Assembly (NCBI GenBank): GCA_965602675.1
Contig: CBFCZO010000006.1
Span: 1-64,000 of the forward strand
Source: DATKUA01 sp965602675
GTDB taxonomy: Bacteria; Acidobacteriota; DATKUA01
Direction: 5' to 3'
Length of the DNA: 64,000 nt
Each line of letters starts with the position of its first letter. The stretch's first letter is position 1. Shown in pieces: positions 42,045 to 51,282 of this stretch. A program made the translations under genes and the position numbers. The notes beneath the pieces are model-generated. The model searched no databases and was not told where the DNA came from. It saw nothing but the letters and a program-made list of their open reading frames with translations.

Positions 42045-43235
42045 TTATTTATCATCAAGCGCCTCGATGGCGGGCAGTTTCTTCCCGGCGAGGAACTCGA
42101 GCGACGCCCCGCCGCCCGTCGAGACATGTGAGATGTTATCGCGCACGCCCGCGACATCGAGAGCCGCAACCGAATCGCCGCCGCCGACAATTGATACAGC
42201 CCCGCTTGCTGCAACTGCCTTTGCGATGTCGACGGTTCCCCTGCTGAAGGCAGGCATCTCGAACGCTCCCATCGGGCCGTTCCAGACGATGGTCCCGGCT
42301 CCGGCGATTATTCTGCTCCAGCTCTCGGAGGTCTGCGGACCGATGTCCAGGCCCATCCAGCCGGCCGGAATGCCGTCCGCGCTTACTATTCTGCTTTCGG
42401 AGTTATTGTCGAACTCACGTGCGATAACCAGATCCTGCGGCAAGAGGATTTCATGGCCGGTGTCGTGAGCCCGCTTCAGATATTGCTCGACCTGCCCGAC
42501 CATATCAGCCTCGAGGAGAGAATTACCGATCTCCAATCCCCCGGCTTTTAGAAATGTGAAAGCCATGCCGCCGCCGATCAACAGCTTGTCAACCTTGGGC
42601 AGCAAGTTCTCAATGACCGGTATCTTCGTCGAGATCTTGGCGCCGCCGAGCAGGGCGAGAAACGGTCTGTCAGGGGAGGCGATGACACGGTCGAAGTACT
42701 CGATCTCCTTGTATAGAAGAAAGCCTGCAGCCCTGGGAGAGAGGAATTTGGTTACGCCGACAGTGGAAGCGTGGGCCCTGTGAGCCGTGCCGAAAGCGTC
42801 ATTGACAAACACCTCAGCCGGTTGCGCGAGAGCCTTTGCGAAGGCCTCGTCGTTGTCGGTCTCGCCTGTATGGAAGCGCAGGTTCTCGAGCAGCAATACA
42901 TCCCCACCCCGCAGGCCTTCCGCCAGCTTAACGACTTCTTCGCCGATGCAATCCGGAGCCATCAACACTTTCCTGCCCAGCAGCTTAGAGAGTCTTTCCG
43001 CCACCGGGCTGAGGCTCATCTCAGGGATCACTTTGCCCTTGGGACGTCCCAGGTGGCTGGCAAGAATCAGCTTCGCCTCGTGATTCAAGGCGTACTCGAT
43101 TGTGGGTAGGGACGCGCGGATGCGCGTATCGTCAGTAATCTTCTGAGCGCCGTCGAGCGGGACGTTGAAATCGACCCGCATAAATACGCTTTTACCACTC
43201 AGCTCGACATCCTCGATCGACAATTTAGCAAGCAT
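42045..43235 (-). CDS. pgk: phosphoglycerate kinase
   Basis: A 396-residue enzyme. The signature VFMRVDFNVPLDG is near the N-terminus, with LASHLGRPKGK, ENLRFHTGE and VNDAFGTAHRAHAS. The nucleotide-binding C-domain has FLALLGGAKISTKI, VWNGPMGAFE and IVGGGDSVAAL. It makes ATP from 1,3-bisphosphoglycerate. Three in-frame starts lie close together (TTG 43250, ATG 43238, ATG 43235); the last has AGAGG at 6 bases and is chosen. A TTGCAC-N16-TAAGAT pair upstream could be its promoter. No gap gene lies beside it. Confidence 0.97.
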   Translation of the reverse strand: MLAKLSIEDVELSGKSVFMRVDFNVPLDGAQKITDDTRIRASLPTIEYALNHEAKLILASHLGRPKGKVIPEMSLSPVAERLSKLLGRKVLMAPDCIGEEVVKLAEGLRGGDVLLLENLRFHTGETDNDEAFAKALAQPAEVFVNDAFGTAHRAHASTVGVTKFLSPRAAGFLLYKEIEYFDRVIASPDRPFLALLGGAKISTKIPVIENLLPKVDKLLIGGGMAFTFLKAGGLEIGNSLLEADMVGQVEQYLKRAHDTGHEILLPQDLVIAREFDNNSESRIVSADGIPAGWMGLDIGPQTSESWSRIIAGAGTIVWNGPMGAFEMPAFSRGTVDIAKAVAASGAVSIVGGGDSVAALDVAGVRDNISHVSTGGGASLEFLAGKKLPAIEALDDK

Positions 43236-43301
43236 CATTCGCCTCTTCAATAGTACCTGTTCCGATCTTTATATCTTACCGATTACTCGAGGCTGTGCAA
43301 G

Positions 43302-43330
43302 TTGATAGCTGCCCATGCGGGTGCTATACT
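43302..43330 (+). promoter_or_regulatory. sigma-70 promoter of glnA
   Basis: TTGATA, a 17-base spacer and TATACT (five of six and five of six matches to consensus) lie 54 bases before the glnA ATG. A GGAG is located about 9 bases before the start. The expected leader is about 48 bases. No sigma-54 promoter pattern is visible here. Confidence 0.7.
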
Positions 43331-43384
43331 TCCGGCCCCTTCAGAGGGGGATAAATCGGATAGATATCACTGGAGCGCTTAAAC

Positions 43385-44752
43385 ATGTCAACAATCAAGG
43401 AAATCCAGCAAATCTGCGAGAAGGAGGGAGTGCGGTTCATCGATCTGAAATCGCTGGATCTGCCCGGCAGACTTCACCATCTGACACTTCCGGTCGAACA
43501 ATTCAACGAGAGCGTCCTGGAAGAAGGCGTCGGCTTCGACGGCTCCAGTTACGGATTTGCCAAGACGGAAAGCAGCGACATGGTGCTGATTCCCGATCCC
43601 CAGACCTCGAGCTTCGATCCTTTCCGCGAATCGACAACCCTATCGATGATTTGCGGGATCCATTTGGCGGATGACCACCGCACGAGGTTTCATCAGGATG
43701 TCCGCTATATCGCCCAGAAGGCCGATGCGCTGCTCGGCAAGTTGGGGATTGCGGACGAGAGCATGTGGGCTCCCGAGTACGAATTCAACCTGTTCGAGGA
43801 AGTTCATTACCGGGTTACTCCTGAGGAATCGAGCTTTGCCATTTACAGCGCTGAGTTTTCCGCCGGCAATGCCTACCATGCCTGCAATCCGCAGGACCAG
43901 TTCGCCGATTTCCGCGACCGCGTGACCGAGCTGATGAAGGGGCAGAGTATCAATGTCCGTTACCATCATCATGAGGTCGGCGGCTACGGCCAGCAGGAGA
44001 TCGAAATGACCTTCGCCCCGCTGGTGAAGACCTGCGACGACGCGGTCATGGCGCGCTATCTCATGCGTAATCAGGCGATTTCCGACGGCCTGATGATCAC
44101 CTTCATGCCGAAGCCGGTTCTCGACCAGGCCGGCAACGGCTGGCACGTACATCAGTATCTGGTGCGCAACGGCGTCAATGTGTTCTATCAGCCGGGAGAA
44201 TATGCAAACATCAGCAAATTAGCGCGGCACTACATCGGGGGCATCCTGTCTCACGGCAGAGCGCTCTGCGCGATTACCAATCCCAGCACCAACAGCTTCA
44301 AGCGGCTGGTGCCGGGCTTCGAGGCGCCGACGGCTTTGACCTATGGCAAGGCCAACAGGGCGGGAGCTATGCGCATACCCGCGTATGTCAGCGATCCCGC
44401 GCAGGTGAGGGTCGAATACAGGCCGCCCGATGCGGCCTCAAATCCTTACCTTTGCCTAGCGGCCATCCTGATGGCCGGAATAGACGGCATCGTCAACAAG
44501 ATCGATCCTATCAAGAAAGGATTCGGTCCGTTGGACGGCGTCATTGGCGGTGAGTCGAAGGAAATCCAGACGTTACCCGACAGTTTGACGACGGCGTTGA
44601 ATGCGTTGGAAGAGGATCATGAATTCCTTCTGCGCGAAAGCGTTTTCGACGAAGCGTTGATCGAGCGCTGGATCAGTTTGAAACGCGAGGAGGTCAGGCA
44701 GCACCTGCGGCATCCGCATCCATACGAGTTCGAGCAGTACTTCGAGTTCTGA
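43385..44752 (+). CDS. glnA: glutamine synthetase type I
   Basis: A 455-residue GS-I. The beta-grasp start has GVGFDGSSYG; the metal and glutamate sites are MWAPEYEFNLFE, HHHEVGGYGQQEIEMTF, GNGWHVHQYLV and TNPSTNSFKRLVPGFEAPT, and VEYRPPDAASNPYLCLAAIL completes the active site. It makes glutamine from glutamate, ammonia and ATP. The Tyr-containing NLYDLP segment used for adenylylation in enteric GS-beta is absent (the region reads PLDGVIGGES), so regulation is probably GS-alpha-like. The next gene, 29 bases on, is of unknown function. Confidence 0.95.
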   Translation: MSTIKEIQQICEKEGVRFIDLKSLDLPGRLHHLTLPVEQFNESVLEEGVGFDGSSYGFAKTESSDMVLIPDPQTSSFDPFRESTTLSMICGIHLADDHRTRFHQDVRYIAQKADALLGKLGIADESMWAPEYEFNLFEEVHYRVTPEESSFAIYSAEFSAGNAYHACNPQDQFADFRDRVTELMKGQSINVRYHHHEVGGYGQQEIEMTFAPLVKTCDDAVMARYLMRNQAISDGLMITFMPKPVLDQAGNGWHVHQYLVRNGVNVFYQPGEYANISKLARHYIGGILSHGRALCAITNPSTNSFKRLVPGFEAPTALTYGKANRAGAMRIPAYVSDPAQVRVEYRPPDAASNPYLCLAAILMAGIDGIVNKIDPIKKGFGPLDGVIGGESKEIQTLPDSLTTALNALEEDHEFLLRESVFDEALIERWISLKREEVRQHLRHPHPYEFEQYFEF

Positions 44753-44781
44753 CCTTCAATTCAAACCAAGAGGTAACTGCC

Positions 44782-45546
44782 ATGGCGGAAACAGGGCACG
44801 AGCGGCTTCTCGGGATTTTGACGGGGCCTGAAGAGGAGTACAAGTGCCTTCTCGGAACGGCGGGAGAAGAGGAAGCCGATGCAACCGCAGCGATAATCAT
44901 GGCTGTCAATTCCGGCGAGCTGGAAACAGACGAGAAGTTCCTGGGGCGGCTACTGGATGTGGCCACGGCCTGCAAGAGCGGCAGGCTCCGCACGGTGGCT
45001 ATCGGCACTCTCTGGCGGGATGATCTTAAATGGTTGGCAACGCGCATCGAAGGTGAAGAGACCGCCAAGGAGAAACTTCTGAAGATCGTGGCTGCGGACG
45101 AGCCGAAGGCGCTTGCGCCGGTATTCTGGCGCGCGGTCGCGGAGCAGGGGCCGAGATTCGCGCTGGTCGCTTTCAAGGCGGCAATGTCGACACATCCCCA
45201 CGAGGCAGCCAAGCTGCTGGTGACCATCAGCCGCGCCGCGATGGCCGGACAGCTGGAGTTGAACATTCGCGACGCTGTCGACGCCTTCCTGGATTCACAG
45301 GATTCGTCGGTACGGACGACGTTCCTCTCGGCAGTCAAGCGGATGCCTGAAGTCGAGAAGCGCAAACTGATGACTCACCTCGACATGTCTCTGATGGCCG
45401 AACTCGACAAGAGCGCGATCGAGCATCGTGGTTCGGACTTCTTCTACGACGAGGATGAGGAGAAGCGCAAGCGCGACGACAAGAGCAAGGATATCTTTGA
45501 CGAAGTGCGCCGCAGGCTCGAGCGGGGCGAGAAACCGCAGCTCTGA
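44782..45546 (+). CDS. conserved-looking helical protein of unknown function
   Basis: I do not recognise this 254-residue protein. It is soluble, rich in Ala, Leu, Glu and Lys, and looks all-alpha, possibly HEAT-like repeats from about residue 20 to 200 (FLGRLLDVATACKSG, LLKIVAADEPKALAP, AAKLLVTISRAA). The last 40 residues are highly charged (DEDEEKRKRDDKSK). AGAGG lies 6-8 bases before the ATG. It lies 29 bases after glnA and 64 before gatD, all on one strand, so it is probably cotranscribed with glnA. No transmembrane segment or signal peptide is seen. Confidence 0.72.
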   Translation: MAETGHERLLGILTGPEEEYKCLLGTAGEEEADATAAIIMAVNSGELETDEKFLGRLLDVATACKSGRLRTVAIGTLWRDDLKWLATRIEGEETAKEKLLKIVAADEPKALAPVFWRAVAEQGPRFALVAFKAAMSTHPHEAAKLLVTISRAAMAGQLELNIRDAVDAFLDSQDSSVRTTFLSAVKRMPEVEKRKLMTHLDMSLMAELDKSAIEHRGSDFFYDEDEEKRKRDDKSKDIFDEVRRRLERGEKPQL

Positions 45547-45610
45547 ATCTTTCCGCGCTTCGCAGCTAGATAGCAGGTATTGATAATAGAATTCAGATAG
45601 AAGAGAGACC

Positions 45611-47020
45611 ATGTCCGACAACAGTGATAATCGTGATGCGAGTGAGGATTTCAAGGGATACAAAGGCAAAGCGCTGGATGCGCTGAAGGGTTTAGGGGGT
45701 CGCGTTTGGGCCGACGTGGAGGTTGACACTGACAAGGGTGTTTTCATCGGCATCATCCTGCCGCGCGCCGAAACCGCCGACGACAAGCACATCGTCCTCA
45801 AGCTGCACAACGGCTACAACCTCGGCTTGGCGGTGGAAGGCCTCAAGGCGATCAAGGAAGTAGGTTACAAGAAAGCCGTCTACAAGATTCCCGAGAAGGA
45901 ATTCCCCTACGATCCGGTCAAGCCGAATATCACCTTGCTGGGGACTGGCGGTACCATCGCCAGCCGGCTCGATTACCGCACCGGCGCAGTCATTCCCGCG
46001 TTCACCCCGGGCGAGCTTTACGGCGCCGTTCCCGAGCTGGCCGATATCTGCAACCTGCACACCCGCAAGCTCTTCGGCATCTTCAGCGAGAACATGGACA
46101 TGCACGCATATGTTCCGCTGGCCGAAGCGATAGGCGAGGAGATCCGCAAGGGTGCCGACGGTATCATCATCGGCCATGGAACCGATACCATGCACCACAC
46201 CGCCGCAGTGCTGAGCTTCATGGTGCCCGATCCGCCGGTGCCGATCGTCATGGTCGGCAGCCAGCGCAGCAGCGACCGGCCCAGCTCCGATGCCGCGCTC
46301 AACCTGCGCTGCGCCGCTTTCACCGCGGCCCACGTCGACATCGCCGAGGTGATGGTCTGCATGTTCGGACCCACCAGCGATTCCTACAACCTGCTGCACC
46401 GCGGCACGCGGGTGCGCAAGATGCACAGCTCGATCAGAGACACCTTCAGGACTATCGGCGACATCCCGATTGGAATAGTGACGCCCGACAGGTTCAAGCC
46501 GATCCGTAACGACTACCGGCATCGCAGGAAAGACCGGGACGTAACGGTCAAAGCGTCGTTCGACGACCGTGCTGCCATCCTCTACTACTATCCCGGGATG
46601 AGACCCGACATGGTCACCGGCCTGGTTGACGCCGGCTACAGGGGCATCGTTATCGCCGGCACAGGCCTCGGCCACGTCAACAAGCCGCTCTACGAGCCAC
46701 TGCGCAAGGCGATCGAGTCGGGCGTCCACGTCTTCATGACCGTACAGACACTCTGGGGTTACACCCAGATGTACGTCTACGACACCGGCCGCGACCTGAT
46801 GCACCTCGGCATTGTGCCGCTCGAGAATATGCTGCCCGAGGTGGCTTACATGAAGCTCTGCTGGGCACTGGGGCAAAGCGAAGATGCCGACAAAATCAAG
46901 AAGCTGATGCGGACGCCGGTGGCAGGGGAGATCACGCCGCGCGAGCAGCCCAACGCTTATCTGATTTTCCAGGGCGGCCTGCCGGAGATTGAGGATTTCA
47001 TTCGCCAAACCATCATGTAA
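45611..47020 (+). CDS. gatD: archaeal-type Glu-tRNA(Gln) amidotransferase subunit D-like protein
   Basis: A 469-residue protein. The N-terminal domain of about 95 residues (GVFIGIILP, HIVLKLHNGYNLGL) is the GatD-specific domain not found in ordinary type I or II asparaginases. The asparaginase-like domain follows, with GTGGTIAS at residues 111-118, HGTDTM at 189-194, and VGSQRSSDRPSSDAALNL. GatD releases ammonia from glutamine or asparagine for GatE, which amidates Glu-tRNA(Gln) in archaea. No gatE is in this window. In bacteria GatCAB normally does this job, so a GatD is unexpected. AGAAGAGAGA lies just before the ATG. An asparaginase role cannot be excluded. Confidence 0.85.
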   Translation: MSDNSDNRDASEDFKGYKGKALDALKGLGGRVWADVEVDTDKGVFIGIILPRAETADDKHIVLKLHNGYNLGLAVEGLKAIKEVGYKKAVYKIPEKEFPYDPVKPNITLLGTGGTIASRLDYRTGAVIPAFTPGELYGAVPELADICNLHTRKLFGIFSENMDMHAYVPLAEAIGEEIRKGADGIIIGHGTDTMHHTAAVLSFMVPDPPVPIVMVGSQRSSDRPSSDAALNLRCAAFTAAHVDIAEVMVCMFGPTSDSYNLLHRGTRVRKMHSSIRDTFRTIGDIPIGIVTPDRFKPIRNDYRHRRKDRDVTVKASFDDRAAILYYYPGMRPDMVTGLVDAGYRGIVIAGTGLGHVNKPLYEPLRKAIESGVHVFMTVQTLWGYTQMYVYDTGRDLMHLGIVPLENMLPEVAYMKLCWALGQSEDADKIKKLMRTPVAGEITPREQPNAYLIFQGGLPEIEDFIRQTIM

Positions 47021-47124
47021 TTGCCTTTGGACACTGGGGAGTCCGGCCTGACATGTACGCGGCGGGACTCTTGCCGCATTCGTAATCAGTTGCCATAATC
47101 AATGAAGAATCTACGGAGATATTG

Positions 47125-48981
47125 ATGAAATCGAAATCGCGCGAGTTTCTTGATCGTCTGGCCTCGGATCATGTTTATGTCGCCGACGGCGCGATGGGCA
47201 CTATGCTGTACGCCAAGGGCATCTTCATAAACCGCTGTTTTGATGAGTTGAACCTCTCGGCGCCGGAGTTGGTTAAAGAAGTCCACGAGGAGTACCTGGC
47301 GGCCGGTGCGGAAATCATCGAGACCAACACCTACGGCGCCAACCGCTTCAAGTTGAGGCCTCACGGTTTCGAAGAGAAGTTGCGCGATATTAATATCGCC
47401 TCCGCCAAACTTGCCCGCGAGGTTGCCGCCGACCGTGCGCTTGTGGCGGGTTCGCTCGGGCCGCTGGCGCCCTCTCCACTAAAAGCGATAGCCCAGAGGC
47501 GCGCCGGGGATGTTTACGAGGCTTTCCATGAACAGGTCGAGGCTCTGGTGGAAGGCGGAGTGGATTTGCTGATTATCGAGACAATCAGCGATCTGGATGA
47601 GCTGCGTTTAGCAATCAAGGCGTGCAAGGATGTTTGCGACCTGCCCGTTATCGCGAGCGTGACCCACAATGAGGATAACAAGACCGTCTTCGGTGACACG
47701 CCGGAGGAGTGCGCCGCCGGCATCGAGCAGTGGGGGGCCGACGTCGCCGGAGTAAATTGCAGCACGGGCCCCAGGGCTATGCTGGAGAGCCTTGAGAGGA
47801 TGGCTGCTGTGACCAAGTTGCCGTTTGTGGCGATGCCTAACGCCGGCTCTCCGCAACTCGTTGACGGGCGCTACATCTATCTTTCCAGTCCGGAGTACAT
47901 GGCGGAGTACGCCAAACGCTTCATCCAGCGCGCAGGCGTGAGCATTGTAGGCGGTTGCTGCGGGACCACGCCGGTTCATATAAGGGCAATCAGGTCTGCG
48001 GTCAGGGCGCTCAGACCCTCGAGGATCGCTGTTTCGATCGAGGCTCCCTCGCTCGAGGTTCGTCCGCCGGCGGAAGAGCCGGTCGAGACCACGAAAAAAT
48101 CTCCTCTGGCAAGGAAATTGAGAAGGAAATTCGTCACCAGTGTGGAGCTGACTCCTCCACGCAGCCCGGATCCAGCGAGAGCGTTGAAGTCTGCCGCGAT
48201 GCTGAAAGAATACGGTGTGGATTGCGTCAATATCCCCGATGGACCGCGGGCATCGGCGCGTATCAGCCCGATGGTGCTCGCCTGGTTGGTCGAGCGCGAG
48301 GTCGGGATGGAGACGATCCTGCACTACACCTGCCGCGACAGGAACATTCTCGGGATGCAGAGCGATCTGCAGGGCGCTCATGCGCTGGGATTGCCTAATG
48401 TTCTGGCCGTAACGGGCGATCCGCCCAAGATCGGCGACTATCCCGACGCCACGGCGGTGTTCGACATCGATTCGATCGGCCTGGTGAGGATGCTCCATCG
48501 CCTCAACTGCGGCCAGGACCTCGTCGGCAATCCGATCGGTTCGCAAACCGCCTTTCACGTCGGTGTGGGAGCCAATCCCGGTGCTATAAATATCGAAAAG
48601 GAGCTCGAACGCTACCGGCGCAAGGTCGAAGCCGGAGCGGAATTCGTACTCACTCAGCCTGTCTTCGATGTGCGCTTGCTGGAGAGTTTCCTGGCAAACA
48701 CCAAGGAGTTCCGCCTTCCGACGATGGTCGGGATTCTCCCCCTGCTGAGCCACCGCAACGCCGAATTCCTGCACAACGAGGTGCCGGGAATGCAGATCCC
48801 CGACGCGGTAATGAAGCGGATGGCAAAGATCAGCGGGGACGAAGCGGCACGCCACGAGGGTATCCTGGTCGCGCGCGAGGCAGTTGCCGAGGCTCGCGAG
48901 CTCGAGGGCGTCTGCGGTGTGTATGTCATGCCCCCGTTCGGGCGCTACCCGATGGCGCTCGAAGTGCTCGAGGCGATCTGA
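47125..48981 (+). CDS. homocysteine S-methyltransferase / methylenetetrahydrofolate reductase fusion
   Basis: A 618-residue bifunctional protein like Bacillus YitJ. Residues 1-305 are a homocysteine methyltransferase with the zinc ligands in GVNCSTGPRAM and VGGCCGTTP. After a linker with Pro/Lys/Arg, residues about 325-618 are a MetF-type TIM barrel (VELTPPRSPDPARAL, LHYTCRDRN, GLPNVLAVTGDPP, FVLTQPVFDVRLLESF). The fusion would couple 5-methyl-THF formation to methyl transfer to homocysteine. The start at 47125 is an ATG directly after a TTG (47122). It converges with metE, with 15 bases between stops. Confidence 0.93.
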   Translation: MKSKSREFLDRLASDHVYVADGAMGTMLYAKGIFINRCFDELNLSAPELVKEVHEEYLAAGAEIIETNTYGANRFKLRPHGFEEKLRDINIASAKLAREVAADRALVAGSLGPLAPSPLKAIAQRRAGDVYEAFHEQVEALVEGGVDLLIIETISDLDELRLAIKACKDVCDLPVIASVTHNEDNKTVFGDTPEECAAGIEQWGADVAGVNCSTGPRAMLESLERMAAVTKLPFVAMPNAGSPQLVDGRYIYLSSPEYMAEYAKRFIQRAGVSIVGGCCGTTPVHIRAIRSAVRALRPSRIAVSIEAPSLEVRPPAEEPVETTKKSPLARKLRRKFVTSVELTPPRSPDPARALKSAAMLKEYGVDCVNIPDGPRASARISPMVLAWLVEREVGMETILHYTCRDRNILGMQSDLQGAHALGLPNVLAVTGDPPKIGDYPDATAVFDIDSIGLVRMLHRLNCGQDLVGNPIGSQTAFHVGVGANPGAINIEKELERYRRKVEAGAEFVLTQPVFDVRLLESFLANTKEFRLPTMVGILPLLSHRNAEFLHNEVPGMQIPDAVMKRMAKISGDEAARHEGILVAREAVAEARELEGVCGVYVMPPFGRYPMALEVLEAI

Positions 48982-48996
48982 TCGGAGATCTCCGGA

Positions 48997-51282
48997 TCAA
49001 CCCTTACTAAGTTCCCGGCGCAATTCCCCAGCGGCCTCAACCATGTTTCTTAGGGACTCGGTGACCTCGGGCCAGCCGCGAGTTTTCAAACCGCAGTCGG
49101 GATTTACCCAGAGTTGATCGTGCCGAAGGACCTTTAGAGCTTTGCTCAATCGGTCTTTGATCTCCTCTTTTGGAGGAATCCTCGGGCTGTGGATATCGTA
49201 AACGCCGGGTCCGATCTCGTTGGGGTAATCGAATCTGACAAAGGCGTCCAGCAGCTCCATGTTGGAACGTGACGCCTCGATCGAGATGGCGTCGGCATCG
49301 AGGGCGGCAATCGGTTTGATGAATTCGTTGAACTCCGAATAGCACATGTGTGTGTGAATCTGGGTTCGATCGTCCACCACGGAAGAGGCGATGCGGAAGG
49401 CGTTCACGGCCCACTGGAGGTACTCATCCCGCTCGTCGCGGCGAAGCGGCAGGCCTTCCCGGAAGGCCGGCTCGTCGATCTGAATTATCTTTATGCCTGC
49501 TTTTTCCAGATCGGCGACTTCGTCGCGGATGGCCAGGGCGATCTGGTAGGCGGTGTCGCGGCGTGGCTGATCGTCGCGAACGAACGACCATTGCAGGATC
49601 GTTACCGGCCCTGTGAGCATACCCTTCATCGGCTTGTCGGTCAGAGACTGCGCATAACTGATCCAATCGACAGTCATCGCTTTGGGTCTATGGACATCGC
49701 CGTAGATTACCGGCGGCTTGACGTAACGCGAGCCGTAGCTCTGGACCCAGCCGAGTTTGGTGAAGGCGACGCCTTCCATCTGCTCGCCGAAGTACTCGAC
49801 CATGTCCATGCGCTCGAATTCGCCGTGGACCAGAACGTCGAGCCCGGTTTCTTCCTGGAATCTGACCGTTTGTTCGATCTGCTCCTTCAGGAAGGACTCA
49901 TAATCGGCTGCTGTGAGCTTGCCCTTGCGAAAGTCCGCGCGCGCTTGCCTCACCTCGGCGGTTTGCGGGTACGATCCAATCGTGGTGGAGGGCAAGAGCG
50001 GCAAATCGATGTTTTGCTTCTGAGCCTTGCTGCGCACCACGAAGGGGCTTTTACGGCGCATCATTTCTTCACTAATCGAAGACATGCGCCGCCTTACCTG
50101 CTCATTGTGCGTGCGGCTCGAGGTGGCCCTGTTTTCCTGAAAGTTGTGGTTGTCTTTGAGATGGTCTGAGATGAACGGCCTGCCCTCGTTGATTGCCCTC
50201 GTCAGGATAGTAATCTCTTGGAGCTTCTGCTTGGAGAACGCCATCCAGCCCTTGAGCTCGGCATCCAGCTCCGTTTCCATATCGAGGTCGATGGGGCAGT
50301 GCAGCAGCGAGCATGACGGCGCGATCATCACCCTTTCATTGCCGAGAGCGTTTGCGGCCGTCTCAACGGTCGCGAGAGCGGCTTCAAGATCGGCGCGCCA
50401 GACGTTCCTGCCGTCGATCACACCCAAAGAAAGACTCATCTTTTCCGGCAAGTAAGTGAGCATTTCCGCGAGCTGATCGGGACCTCGAACAAGGTCCAGA
50501 TGCAGTGCGTCGATGGGTAAGGAGAGCGCCAGGTCAGCGTTGGGTTTGAAATCAGCGAAATAGGCAGTCAACAGGATCTTGGAATCGCCCGCCGCTGAAT
50601 TCAGCCTGTCGAACGCTGAGCGGTAGGCGTCGCCGGCCTCGTGGGGCAGCTCGAGCGCAAGCATCGGCTCATCGATTTGTATCCATTCGGCCCCGGCTTC
50701 GGCAAGCTTAGTAATAACCTCCTCATACACCGGGAGAAGATTATCGAGGAGATCAAGGGGAGAAAAATCAGCCTCAACGGCCTTCCCCAGCATCAGGAAT
50801 GATATGAGGCCAAGCAGAACCGGCCGCGTGAGGATGCCCAGCTCGCGCGCTTCCGTGAAGTCCACAAGGGGCTTCGGCGAAGATAGGGCGAATTGCTGAT
50901 CGGGCTCGAATTCCGGGACGATGTAGTGATAATTGGTGTCGAACCACTTTGTCATCTCCATCGCCGGGATTTCCGCTGTCCCGCGCGCCATGGCGAAATA
51001 GGTGTCGGTGTCGACCTCTCCGCCGTTCCAGCCGTACCTTGACGGAACCGCGCCGACGGTCGCGATGGTGTCGAGAACGTGATCGTAGAGGGAAAAGTCA
51101 TTGCTTGGGATGTGATCGATGCCGATCTGCTTCTGCAGGTGCCAATTGCCGCGGCGGATCTCCGAGGCCGTGGCTTTCATTTGGTTAAGATCTATTCTAC
51201 CCGACCAGTAACGCTCGACGGCGCGTTTGAGTTCACGCTTGAGCCCGATCCTGGGGAATCCAAGGTTGGTTGCCAATGCCAT
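48997..51282 (-). CDS. metE: cobalamin-independent methionine synthase
   Basis: A 761-residue MetE with both barrels. The N-terminal half starts ATNLGFPRIGLKRELK. The C-terminal catalytic half has TTIGSYPQTAEVR, VLVHGEFERMDMVEYF, MLTGPVTILQWSF, IQIDEPAFREGLP, and the zinc ligands in HTHMCYSEFN (His, Cys) and WVNPDCGLKTRGW (Cys). It methylates homocysteine with 5-methyl-THF-glutamate. GGAGGG lies 8 bases before the ATG. The 334-base upstream region shows no obvious SAM or cobalamin riboswitch. It faces a second homocysteine methyltransferase. Confidence 0.96.
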   Translation of the reverse strand: MALATNLGFPRIGLKRELKRAVERYWSGRIDLNQMKATASEIRRGNWHLQKQIGIDHIPSNDFSLYDHVLDTIATVGAVPSRYGWNGGEVDTDTYFAMARGTAEIPAMEMTKWFDTNYHYIVPEFEPDQQFALSSPKPLVDFTEARELGILTRPVLLGLISFLMLGKAVEADFSPLDLLDNLLPVYEEVITKLAEAGAEWIQIDEPMLALELPHEAGDAYRSAFDRLNSAAGDSKILLTAYFADFKPNADLALSLPIDALHLDLVRGPDQLAEMLTYLPEKMSLSLGVIDGRNVWRADLEAALATVETAANALGNERVMIAPSCSLLHCPIDLDMETELDAELKGWMAFSKQKLQEITILTRAINEGRPFISDHLKDNHNFQENRATSSRTHNEQVRRRMSSISEEMMRRKSPFVVRSKAQKQNIDLPLLPSTTIGSYPQTAEVRQARADFRKGKLTAADYESFLKEQIEQTVRFQEETGLDVLVHGEFERMDMVEYFGEQMEGVAFTKLGWVQSYGSRYVKPPVIYGDVHRPKAMTVDWISYAQSLTDKPMKGMLTGPVTILQWSFVRDDQPRRDTAYQIALAIRDEVADLEKAGIKIIQIDEPAFREGLPLRRDERDEYLQWAVNAFRIASSVVDDRTQIHTHMCYSEFNEFIKPIAALDADAISIEASRSNMELLDAFVRFDYPNEIGPGVYDIHSPRIPPKEEIKDRLSKALKVLRHDQLWVNPDCGLKTRGWPEVTESLRNMVEAAGELRRELSKG

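Noticed and set aside
45692..47008. A 438-residue open frame antisense to gatD
   Set aside because: It is a shadow frame of gatD, with composition typical of antisense reading and no recognisable motifs.
47608..48855. A 415-residue open frame antisense to the methyltransferase/MTHFR fusion
   Set aside because: It is a shadow frame; the + strand gene has full catalytic motifs.
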